From positions 806,001 to 870,000 of the forward strand of contig NZ_CP136920.1 in NCBI RefSeq assembly GCF_033100135.1: a stretch of 64,000 nt of DNA, written 5' to 3'. This document shows positions 33,585-42,092 of the stretch, piece by piece. This DNA comes from Rubellicoccus peritrichatus. Lineage in GTDB: Bacteria; Verrucomicrobiota; Verrucomicrobiia; Opitutales; Cerasicoccaceae. The translations under genes were made by a program, and so were the position numbers. Numbering within the stretch: position 1 is the stretch's first letter; every line of letters starts with the position of its first letter. A model generated the notes under the pieces. It saw only the letters and a program-made list of their open reading frames with translations. It was not told the origin of the DNA and did not search any database.

Positions 33585-35162
33585 ATGCTGAAATCAGTAT
33601 ATTTACCCCTTATAATTCTTACGATTACTACTTTGCAAAGCCATGCTCAACTATGGTCCGGGGTCAATGGTGAGACTGTGGGCTGGAAGCACTCTGATTG
33701 GTTTGGTTCTTTCTGGAGTCCAAGCCGAGAAAGCGGCTGGCTCTACCACGAGACGTTGGGTTGGCTTTATGCTGAAGGTGATTCTCAATCCGACATTGAA
33801 ATCTATACCACGGACCTTGCATGGCTTTATACTAATGAAAGTCTCTATCCCGTTTTCTACTCTTATAGTAAAGATGACTGGTTGAATTATGTCCCTGCAA
33901 CCAATCCGGATACTCCATACTGGTATAGTTATGGAGAAGGCGTTTTTGTTGAACGTTCCTCAGTGGCAATTACGATACAAGTGGCCGATCTGGCAGAATT
34001 GGCACAAGATGGAAACCATGATGCGCGACGTGAGTATTTCTGGACATACTGGGTTTATGTTACAGAAATTGTCGATGGAGGTATTCCACGCTTTGAGACA
34101 TGGTTTACCAGAGATGACGTATTCTCCGAAGATGGTGTCGACCTTGGGGCCAACTTGCACCAGCCGCGTCAGCATCAAAATCTGGATACAGACTCCAACG
34201 GAACACCCGGAAGCATCACCTCGCTCTTCTTTAATGAAGCACTGACCGATTACATTCGAAGCAATGAATTCTATTATGAACAAACCTTCATTGACTTGGT
34301 TGAAGAGTATAATGAAGAGGGACTTACCGGAATAGACCGCGCACTTGTTTTTCCAGAGAGTTCGATTGGCTTAAAACCTATCTGGTTCCCTATTTTAAAC
34401 AGGACGGACACCACTTACCGTATCATGCCAGTCTGGGATGGAGATCCGCAATACCCGGTAACAGACTCAACACCGGATGCAGTCAATCCACCACTTCCAA
34501 GTTCGGATAATAGCACCCTGGGTTTTAAAACGGCGGTACTGGTTGATGTCTCCGGCGATGAAATCAGTGATGGCACCACGGAAACTATTTCCTGGAATGG
34601 AGATGACGATTACGAAGCGGATGTGGTTTCCATCAATGACTTTTATTACCAAATTATCACAGAAGAAACTTTGGACGACGCATACAGTGCTCTTGAAGAT
34701 CAATACCCGGATCTTGCCGAAGAGCTTGCAGTCGGTGATTATTTAATGCTTGTCGGCATGCACCTGCTGCCGGAAGCCACACCAGTGACCTATGGCACCC
34801 TATGGTGGCACGATGATCCCGACTACGGCGAATATGCAAGTCTTCGGCCCGACTCAGTCACGGGCGTTTTTGCCAACTATGTTCTCGATGGGACTTTCCT
34901 CACCGATACCAATGACTCATATGAGTATGATGGCACTGGTAAGGTTGTATTTAATCCATATCTTGAAGCCTATAAAGCCGGTGGCGTTGCCTCGAACTGC
35001 GTTTTTTGTCATGTTCAGGCTGGCTATGGCTTTGAAGACCCCAGTCCGGCTCCAAGGACCGGTCTGGAAGATGCTTTCGACACCTTCAACGACAGTGTTG
35101 GATTCGGCGGCTGGTGGGTTTTGGTTTATGAAGTTATCTCAGCAGCCGACGATGATCAATAA
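33585..35162 (+). CDS. Exported WLY-module monohaem protein, tandem copy 1
   Basis: A 525-residue protein with a signal peptide (about residues 1-21). Residues 30-117 form a Trp/Tyr-rich module: SGWLYHETLGWLYAEG, then LAWLYTNESLYPVFY, then DDWLNYV and TPYWYSY. The larger C-terminal part has GLKPIWFPILN (about 262-272), IMPVWDGDPQYPV, GDYLMLVGMHLLPE (about 384-397), TLWWHDDPD, FNPYLEAYKAGGVASNC and one CxxCH haem site (Cys472, Cys475, His476). I recall similar WWHD / NPYLEA / SNCxxCH proteins in other bacteria without known function. It is predicted to be an exported c-type cytochrome; partner and substrate are unknown. It is the first of three tandem paralogues, 35 nt before the second. Confidence 0.85.
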   Translation: MLKSVYLPLIILTITTLQSHAQLWSGVNGETVGWKHSDWFGSFWSPSRESGWLYHETLGWLYAEGDSQSDIEIYTTDLAWLYTNESLYPVFYSYSKDDWLNYVPATNPDTPYWYSYGEGVFVERSSVAITIQVADLAELAQDGNHDARREYFWTYWVYVTEIVDGGIPRFETWFTRDDVFSEDGVDLGANLHQPRQHQNLDTDSNGTPGSITSLFFNEALTDYIRSNEFYYEQTFIDLVEEYNEEGLTGIDRALVFPESSIGLKPIWFPILNRTDTTYRIMPVWDGDPQYPVTDSTPDAVNPPLPSSDNSTLGFKTAVLVDVSGDEISDGTTETISWNGDDDYEADVVSINDFYYQIITEETLDDAYSALEDQYPDLAEELAVGDYLMLVGMHLLPEATPVTYGTLWWHDDPDYGEYASLRPDSVTGVFANYVLDGTFLTDTNDSYEYDGTGKVVFNPYLEAYKAGGVASNCVFCHVQAGYGFEDPSPAPRTGLEDAFDTFNDSVGFGGWWVLVYEVISAADDDQ

Positions 35163-35197
35163 TCATTATATTAAAATTTATTAAATAAATATAAACT

Positions 35198-36784
35198 ATG
35201 AAAAAAGCAAATTGCCTACCCCTGGCCCTACTCATATCTATTTTATCATGCTTGCAATGCCACGGTCAGCTATGGTCTGGAGTCAGTGGTGAGCCGGCAG
35301 GATGGAAACACTCTGAATGGTTTGGTTCTTTCTGGAGCCCGAGCCAGGAAAGCGGTTGGCTTTATCACGAAACATTGGGCTGGCTCTATGCCGAAGGTGA
35401 CTCTCAGTCCGACATTGAGATTTATACTACGGATCTGGTTTGGCTTTACACCAATGAAAGCCTCTACCCCGTTTTCTACTCTTATAGTAAAGATGACTGG
35501 TTGAATTATGTCCCTGCAACCAATCCGGATACTCCATACTGGTATAGTTATGGTGAAGGCGTTTTCGTTGAGCGCTCCTCAGTGGCAATTACGATACAAG
35601 TGGACGATCTGGGGGAATTGGCAGCAGAGGGAGACCATGATGCACGACGTCAGTATTTCTGGGCATACTGGGAGTATGTCACAGAAATTGTCGAAGGAGG
35701 GCTTCCGCGCTTCGAGACATGGTTTACAGGTGATGAAGTATTTTCCGAAGACGGTTTCAATCCTGGAGGCAACCTGCACCGACCACGCCAACATGAAAAT
35801 CTGGATCCAGACGTCGACGGAACCCCTGGAAGCATCACTTCGCTCTTCTTTAATGAAGCATTGACCGATTACATTCGGCGCAATGAATACTATTATGAGC
35901 AAACCTTCATTGATCTGGTTGACGAGTATAACGAAGAGGGACTGACTGGATTAGAACGTGTACTTGTCTTTCCGGTAAGTTCGATTGGCTTGAAACCTAT
36001 CTGGTTCCCCATATTAAACAGGACGGATACCACTTACCGCATCATGCCAGTCTGGGATGGAGATCCGCAATACCCGGTAACAGACGCAACCCCGGATGCA
36101 GTCAATCCACCGCTTCCAAGCTCGGATAATAGCATCCTGGGTTTTAAAACTGCTGTGCTTGTTGACGTATCCGGCGATGAAGTCAGTGATGGCACCACTG
36201 AAACAATCTCCTGGAATGGCGATGACAATTACGAAGCGGATGTAGTTTCCATCAATGATTTTTATTATCAGATCATCACTGAAGAAACATTATCCGACGC
36301 ATACAGTGCGCTTGAGGATCAATACCCCGATCTTGCTGAAGAGCTTGCAGTTGGTGATTATCTTATGCTTGTCGGCATGCACCTGCGGCCAGAAGCCGTA
36401 CCAGCGACCAATGGCACCGTATGGTGGCACAATAATCCCGACTACGGCGAGTATGCAAGTCTTCGACCCGACTCAGTCACGGGTGTCTTTGCCAACTATC
36501 TCCTCGATGCAATCTTCCTCATCGATTCCGATGACTCATATGAATATGACGGCACAGGTAAGGTTATATTTAATCCATATCTTGAAGCCTATAAAGCCGG
36601 TGGCGTCGCCTCGAACTGCTTTTTTTGTCATCTCCAGGCTGGATATGGTTTTGAAGATCCCAGCCCAGCTCCACGAACCAGCCCGGAAGATATATTTGAT
36701 ATTTTCAACGACGACAGCGTTGGATTCGCCGGCTGGTGGTCTTTTGTTTATGAGGTTATCTCAGCAGCCGACGATGATGAATGA
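35198..36784 (+). CDS. Exported WLY-module monohaem protein, tandem copy 2
   Basis: A 528-residue paralogue of the preceding gene, closely similar over the whole length. It keeps the signal peptide (ending HGQLW), the Trp/Tyr-rich module, the KPIWFPILN, TVWWHNNPD and FNPYLEAYKAGG blocks, and the haem motif CFFCH (Cys474, Cys477, His478). An 86-nt stretch (35,468-35,553) is identical to copy 1 (33,849-33,934), pointing to recent duplication or gene conversion. The 35-nt leader is nearly all A and T and has no Shine-Dalgarno sequence. The 52-nt gap to the third copy suggests a single transcript. Haem attachment is inferred from the motif. Confidence 0.85.
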   Translation: MKKANCLPLALLISILSCLQCHGQLWSGVSGEPAGWKHSEWFGSFWSPSQESGWLYHETLGWLYAEGDSQSDIEIYTTDLVWLYTNESLYPVFYSYSKDDWLNYVPATNPDTPYWYSYGEGVFVERSSVAITIQVDDLGELAAEGDHDARRQYFWAYWEYVTEIVEGGLPRFETWFTGDEVFSEDGFNPGGNLHRPRQHENLDPDVDGTPGSITSLFFNEALTDYIRRNEYYYEQTFIDLVDEYNEEGLTGLERVLVFPVSSIGLKPIWFPILNRTDTTYRIMPVWDGDPQYPVTDATPDAVNPPLPSSDNSILGFKTAVLVDVSGDEVSDGTTETISWNGDDNYEADVVSINDFYYQIITEETLSDAYSALEDQYPDLAEELAVGDYLMLVGMHLRPEAVPATNGTVWWHNNPDYGEYASLRPDSVTGVFANYLLDAIFLIDSDDSYEYDGTGKVIFNPYLEAYKAGGVASNCFFCHLQAGYGFEDPSPAPRTSPEDIFDIFNDDSVGFAGWWSFVYEVISAADDDE

Positions 36785-36836
36785 TCATTCGCGAAACCAT
36801 ATTCATATACAATAATATATTTATTTAATATATATC

Positions 36837-38432
36837 ATGAAAAAAGCAAGCTACCTAACTCTAATCCCACTCATCTCAACACTATCATGTTTACAAAGCC
36901 ATGCCCAACTCTGGTCCAACACAAGTGGTGAGCCTGCAGGATGGAAATACTCTGATTGGTTTGGTTTTTTCTGGAGCCCGAGCCAGGAAAGCGGATGGCT
37001 CTACCACGAAACATTGGGCTGGCTCTATGCTGAAGGTGATTCTCAGGCGGACATTGAGATTTATACTACGGACCTGGTGTGGCTTTATACCAACGAAAGT
37101 ATATATCCTGTTTTTTACTCCTATAGTAAAGATGACTGGCTCAATTATGTAACGGCGGACAATCCGGAAAACCCCTATTGGTATAGTTATAGTGAGGAAG
37201 TTTTTATTGCACGATCCACCCTGGCAATTGGCTTCGCAACCGCTGACTCATTGAGCTCAGGCGAAGATGGCAGTTTTGATGCGCAAAGAAGCTACTTCTG
37301 GCAACTCTGGACTTTCATAACTGAAGTGGATAATAATAATGTTCCTTTCTTTGAAACGTGGTTCACCCGAGACGAAGTATTTTCAGAAAGTGGTATTGAT
37401 TCTGGAGCAAACTTACATACGGCACGGCAAAATCAGTATGCAGACGCACGCAGCCATGGAGCCCCCGGAAGTATCACTTCATTGTTCTTTAATGAAGCGG
37501 CAGCTGATTTCATTCGGAGCAATCGCTACAACTATGAACAAACTTTTATCGACCTAAGTGAGCAGTATGAAGAGGAGAATGTGGCAATAAGTGACCGTAA
37601 TCTTAGCTTCCCGAGTAGTTCTATCGGGCTAAAACCCATCTGGTTTCCCATATTAAATCAGTCAGCGAGCACCTATCGTATTTTACCAGTATGGAACGGA
37701 GATCCACAATACCCAGTGACAGATGAAACACCCGACGCAACAAATCCTCCGCTTCCGAACTCGGACAATAGTATCCTTGGTTTCAAAACCGCTGTGCTTG
37801 TTGATGTATCTGGCGATGAAGTCAGCGATGATACCACTGAGACCATCTCGTGGAATGGCGATGATGATTACAGCGCAGACGTTGTCTCCATCAATGATTT
37901 CTATTATAAAGTAATTACAGAAGAAAGCCTGTCCGATGCCTATGATGCCCTTGAGGATCAGTATCCTGATATTGCAGAGGAGCTGGCAGTGGGCGATTAC
38001 CTCCTCCTAGTAGGGATGCATATGCTACCCCATGCAGAGTTGAAAACTTATAGTACACTCTGGTGGCATACAGATCCCGATGTCGGAAGGTATGCAAGCC
38101 TCAGACCAGACTCAGTCAAAGGTGTTTTCCGAAACTACATCATGGATGTCACATTTGATGTAGGCGATTCCAATGAGTACGATGGAACTGCTCATGTCAT
38201 ATTCAACCCATACCTTGAAGCCTATTCGGCAGGTGGTGTTGCTTCAAATTGTCTATACTGCCATTCATATGCAGCTTATGGTGCGTCAGTCCCCAGCCCT
38301 GCGCCTCGTGCAGAGGCCACGGCCAGTAGTGATGGTGATAGCGATAGTGATAGCGACAGTAGCACTGTCGGGTTAGATGGATGGTGGAGCTTAGAATTTG
38401 AAACGATCTCTGCCGACGATAGTGACGATTAA
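36837..38432 (+). CDS. Exported WLY-module monohaem protein, tandem copy 3
   Basis: The 531-residue third paralogue, more diverged than the first two in residues 120-260 but with the same order: signal peptide (ending SHAQLW), WLY module, GLKPIWFPILN, GDYLLLVGMHMLP, TLWWHTDPD, FNPYLEAYSAGGVASNC and CLYCH (Cys472, Cys475, His476). Unlike the others, it has a DSDSDSDSS low-complexity insertion before the final GWWSLEF segment, coded by a GATAGC/GATAGT hexamer run. The AT-rich leader again lacks a Shine-Dalgarno sequence. It converges on the TIGR03790 gene with 29 nt between the stops. Confidence 0.85.
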   Translation: MKKASYLTLIPLISTLSCLQSHAQLWSNTSGEPAGWKYSDWFGFFWSPSQESGWLYHETLGWLYAEGDSQADIEIYTTDLVWLYTNESIYPVFYSYSKDDWLNYVTADNPENPYWYSYSEEVFIARSTLAIGFATADSLSSGEDGSFDAQRSYFWQLWTFITEVDNNNVPFFETWFTRDEVFSESGIDSGANLHTARQNQYADARSHGAPGSITSLFFNEAAADFIRSNRYNYEQTFIDLSEQYEEENVAISDRNLSFPSSSIGLKPIWFPILNQSASTYRILPVWNGDPQYPVTDETPDATNPPLPNSDNSILGFKTAVLVDVSGDEVSDDTTETISWNGDDDYSADVVSINDFYYKVITEESLSDAYDALEDQYPDIAEELAVGDYLLLVGMHMLPHAELKTYSTLWWHTDPDVGRYASLRPDSVKGVFRNYIMDVTFDVGDSNEYDGTAHVIFNPYLEAYSAGGVASNCLYCHSYAAYGASVPSPAPRAEATASSDGDSDSDSDSSTVGLDGWWSLEFETISADDSDD

Positions 38433-38461
38433 TCCATTGGTCTACTTATCGCTCAGCAATC

Positions 38462-40093
38462 TTACTTTTTCTTCTTAGCAGCATCGCGCTCTTTGATCGC
38501 AGTAAGTTCTGCGCTCCATTCCTTGGCTTCCCTCCTTTGCCGCAAGGATTTGGCCCATTGGACACCCTTAGGATAGTAATCACGAATAGCACTCTCAGGG
38601 AGGCCGGAGATCGACAAGGCTTTCATGATTTTAAAAGCAAGTTCATGCTCGTTGATTCCCCATAGGAACTCTGCGACGTTGAAAGCCAATCCCTGCTGAT
38701 CCGGTGAGTATCTTGGAACCACTGCCGCCATGGAGAGAAATTTAACCGCTTCCGCATTATCGCCATCTTCACTGGACAGCTTCGCCAGCTCGAAGCCCAG
38801 GGCCAAACCAGGCGCAGAGTGGAACTCCTTTTTGCCATAGGCAAAGGCGAGGTTTTTTCCCTCCTGCAACCTCAGGCGGTTCATTTCACGAATGACGACA
38901 TACTGGCTAAGATCATCCGTAACATCTAATGATTCGAGCTGTGATTCCAGGCTAACCTTGAATGGCTGGTAAAGTGGGTCTCCCACGAAGATTGCCATCC
39001 AGCTCAAAACCGGTAACGCATAATAAGCGGCATCCCCTGCTGACATTCCATTGACCAGGGCCTCAACAAACCCCTGGGGCCGATGCGTCAGCTCCAGATA
39101 AGGCTCATAAACATTACCGACAGTTGCCGTCAGGCCCCGCGCAACCAATGGGCCGGTCCATCGCTTATGCATCATCCGGATCGATGTCGCGGAAAAACTA
39201 TGCAGATGCCAACCCAATGCGCCCGGAGGAAACTCAAAATTGCGCTCCTTGACGGGCCCTTGAATATCGGCCTTCCACCAACCAAAATAAAACGCCGGGG
39301 CGTCAAAACGCTCCTTATAACCAATCGCAGCCGGAGCGCGGTTCCAAGTGGATGGATAATCCAGGGCTTCCAAGCGCTTCCCGGCACTTTCGATCCATTC
39401 GTCGCCTTTCTGATGCGGACCGCCAAGGTCAATGTAAGCACGCCCTCTTAATCCCTTTTCTTCAGCCTCAATAGCTCGATCCACGAGAGCCATCGCATCT
39501 TCCATACTTGGCCCATCCAATCGTGCGACCTTGACGACTTGTTGAAGGGCAAGGGACGAGGGTTTGGCCTGTCCAAAAAGTGGATTGGGCACGAACCCAA
39601 TAGTTGGAGTCGCGGGAACGGCAAGCAATGAAAGTTCCGCATCAACCGCCCCCTGGTTGACCTTAAACTGCGCTTGAAGCTGATCGGTCTTGTCCCGGTC
39701 GAGTCTTGCCTTGTCATTGGATATCCGCAGCGGGATTCGGCAAACGACAAGAAAATCCATTCGATTGCCCAACGAGGCGACATTGAGCCGCCCGTCCGCA
39801 TCCTTTTGCTCACTGATTGAACCTTCAATCCAGTTCGCCTTGAAAAGCTCACGACGTAGTGGGTTAAAAATAGTCGAGACAAAGTCGTCCCAGGAAATGG
39901 TTTCCCCCTTTGAGCATTCAACCAGAAAGAGATTTTCTTTGGGAATACTTCGTGCCTTCAGGTAATGCTCAGCGATCTTGACCGAATCCGAATCCTTGGA
40001 GTTGGCCACGACAACAATCCTCTCCGGATCAAGCGCCAGAGCCGATGTAAAGGTTACACAGAAAAGAAATAAAAGATGAAGATGTTTCAGCAC
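38462..40093 (-). CDS. TIGR03790-family protein, exported
   Basis: A protein of about 543 residues matching the TIGR03790 family, of unknown function and known mainly from Verrucomicrobia, Planctomycetes and Acidobacteria. Typical features are the start RIVVVANSKDSDSVKIAEHYLKAR-like block (VVVANSKDSDSVKIAEHYL), RSIPKENLF, MDFLVVCRIPLRI and GLTATVGNVYEPYLELTH. The last 120 residues are helical, of TPR-like appearance. No ATG starts this frame; I prefer GTG 40,093 because it puts a signal peptide (LHLLFLFCVTFTSALA) at the N-terminus. GTG 40,144 would add 17 residues. It follows the NCS2 permease on the same strand. Confidence 0.75.
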   Translation of the reverse strand: MLKHLHLLFLFCVTFTSALALDPERIVVVANSKDSDSVKIAEHYLKARSIPKENLFLVECSKGETISWDDFVSTIFNPLRRELFKANWIEGSISEQKDADGRLNVASLGNRMDFLVVCRIPLRISNDKARLDRDKTDQLQAQFKVNQGAVDAELSLLAVPATPTIGFVPNPLFGQAKPSSLALQQVVKVARLDGPSMEDAMALVDRAIEAEEKGLRGRAYIDLGGPHQKGDEWIESAGKRLEALDYPSTWNRAPAAIGYKERFDAPAFYFGWWKADIQGPVKERNFEFPPGALGWHLHSFSATSIRMMHKRWTGPLVARGLTATVGNVYEPYLELTHRPQGFVEALVNGMSAGDAAYYALPVLSWMAIFVGDPLYQPFKVSLESQLESLDVTDDLSQYVVIREMNRLRLQEGKNLAFAYGKKEFHSAPGLALGFELAKLSSEDGDNAEAVKFLSMAAVVPRYSPDQQGLAFNVAEFLWGINEHELAFKIMKALSISGLPESAIRDYYPKGVQWAKSLRQRREAKEWSAELTAIKERDAAKKKK

Positions 40094-40175
40094 AGGATTG
40101 TTGTCATAAGCTGCTACGCGGCGGAGGCCAAGCAACAATTCCACTCACAAGCATAAGATGCCATCCGGATGCCAC

Positions 40176-41906
40176 TTAGATGCCACGGCTCTCGACGGAC
40201 ACGGCAAGAAAATCCCCATCATTGAAATGATGATGCTCAACGGATGCAGCAAGGGAGTTGAGAATGCGCAATGCAGCGTTCTGGCCAGTCCCGGCTGACT
40301 TCTCTGCCAATTCACCAATCGCGGCCTCAAGGTTCGCGGCAGTCGCTCCATAGGCGAATTCCAGTATCGCTTTGGATTCCTCAAAACGCAGGCTCAAGCT
40401 AAGCGCTTTATCCGTCTCATTGTTACCATCAAGAAGGAACATAACCGACTCTTCACCTACGAGTTGCAAGCGGCGGGTCGCATCTTCATCCCAACCCTGA
40501 GCCAATGCCCGCTCTTCTAAAAACTCATGGACTGAGCCGACAACACCGCTTCCCTTCCCAATTTTTAAAACGTTTGAGCGACCGCGACGCAGAGAGAAAA
40601 GCCAGCTAAGGACCAATGCTGTCAAACCGCCAGCAGTCATACCATTGTCCATCAGAGTATGCATCCATTCCGGCATCAGTGCCGGGAAAATTGCCTTACT
40701 TTGAAAAGCCGTCCCCATCCAGAACGAGATACCCACGATCAATCCATTTTCCGCGCTAAGGCCTCCGTTTGCGACCAAACGAATACCGCCAGCCGAAAAG
40801 AGAATCGCCAACAGGATGATAAGGTATGCACCAACAACCGGATTGGGTATAGCCTGCAGCAAGGCCGAGACCTTGGGAAAAAAGGCCAGGATCAGCAATA
40901 TCCCTCCTCCGTAAAGCGCAACGCGGCGTGCGGCAACCCCGGTAAACTCGACAAGACTGACACTGGTCGAATAAGTCGTGTTCGGAAGCGTCCCAAACAA
41001 GCCAGAAAGCAGATTTCCCACACCATCCGCGCGAAGCGCTCCCTGAACCGAACGAAAATCAATCGGTCTGCTGCCACGATGGCCACATCGTTGCATGCTG
41101 ACAGCATCCCCAAAGGTTTCAATCGCACCAACTACGGTCACGATGGCGAACGCAGGAAAAAGCGCCCAAAAACGACTATCAAAAGAGAGATCCATGCCTG
41201 GCCAACCAACCTGTGGAAAGCCAATCCAGGCAGCTGCCTTGATGCCACTGGTATCAAATAGTCCAAACGGAATCGCCGTCAACGTACCAGCAACAACACC
41301 GATTAGTGGCCCCCACAAGCGCCAGCGTTTGCTGCCAAAAATCGCAATCCCCACAATGGCGACGAAGGTAACGCCCGCTGTTAAAGCAGCAGGCATTCCC
41401 TCGGAGCCAGCAGGCACTTTAGTAAGCAAACCGGTGCAAACCGGAAAAACCGTCACGACAATCAGCATAACAATGACACCACCAACCGACGGTGTGATGA
41501 CGTTGCGGAACCATGACAAGCGCGCCGCCAGAGCCAGTTGAACCAGGGCGGAAGTCGCCGCCAACGTCGCCAACAGGGCCAACCCGCCACTCTCTACCGC
41601 TGCTGCACCAACCGCAATAAAGGCCCCGCTCGTCCCCATGAACAAGGGATAGCCTGATCCCCAACGGCCAATCGGCCTGGCCTGAAGACAGGTTGTCAGG
41701 CCACTGATGATGAAAGCGGCAAAGATAACCCAGCTGTTTTGCACTGCATCCGCGCCGGCGATGCGAAGTACAACGACAGGCGTTAGAGCGATGCCCGATA
41801 TGATCAGAGCAATAGCCTGGAATCCCAAAAAGAGTGACAATCCATGCGGCGGCGTTTCATCCGCAGCGTAAAGTAACTGATGATTCGTATTATCCTCTTC
41901 CTTCAT
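40176..41906 (-). CDS. NCS2 purine/pyrimidine permease with RsbW-like C-terminal domain
   Basis: A 576-residue protein. Residues 1-435 are a polytopic NCS2-type nucleobase/ascorbate transporter with about 12-14 membrane segments, including FGDAVSMQRCGHRG (about 265-278) and LFGTLPNTTYSTSVSLVEFTG (in part LPNTTYSTSVSL), the family's substrate region. Residues about 445-576 are a cytoplasmic domain resembling the anti-sigma factor/histidine-kinase-like ATPase fold: VHEFLEERALAQGWDED, LQLVGEESVMFLL and a final strand GDFLAVSVES. The Asn expected in the N-box is Phe, so ATP binding or catalysis is doubtful. The substrate is probably uracil or a purine; the tail may regulate transport. Confidence 0.82.
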   Translation of the reverse strand: MKEEDNTNHQLLYAADETPPHGLSLFLGFQAIALIISGIALTPVVVLRIAGADAVQNSWVIFAAFIISGLTTCLQARPIGRWGSGYPLFMGTSGAFIAVGAAAVESGGLALLATLAATSALVQLALAARLSWFRNVITPSVGGVIVMLIVVTVFPVCTGLLTKVPAGSEGMPAALTAGVTFVAIVGIAIFGSKRWRLWGPLIGVVAGTLTAIPFGLFDTSGIKAAAWIGFPQVGWPGMDLSFDSRFWALFPAFAIVTVVGAIETFGDAVSMQRCGHRGSRPIDFRSVQGALRADGVGNLLSGLFGTLPNTTYSTSVSLVEFTGVAARRVALYGGGILLILAFFPKVSALLQAIPNPVVGAYLIILLAILFSAGGIRLVANGGLSAENGLIVGISFWMGTAFQSKAIFPALMPEWMHTLMDNGMTAGGLTALVLSWLFSLRRGRSNVLKIGKGSGVVGSVHEFLEERALAQGWDEDATRRLQLVGEESVMFLLDGNNETDKALSLSLRFEESKAILEFAYGATAANLEAAIGELAEKSAGTGQNAALRILNSLAASVEHHHFNDGDFLAVSVESRGI

Positions 41907-42092
41907 GATACCTAGTGTTCATTAACGAATCCGCTATTGCCTCACAAGTCGCGTAATTCGTCCACTAATAATCCACTTGGTAATCAAAATAATTTCATGC
42001 AACGGAAAGAGACACAAAAAGTCGGTGCATCGGCCTTCTTAGCGTCTTAGCAAGAGAGTATGAATGTAAAAAGCCTGAGGAGCGGCAATAAC

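Noticed and set aside
38319-38364. DSDSDS stretch in haem-protein copy 3 suspected to be a frameshift
   Set aside because: The frame continues into the conserved GWWSLEF C-terminus, so it is an in-frame low-complexity insertion.
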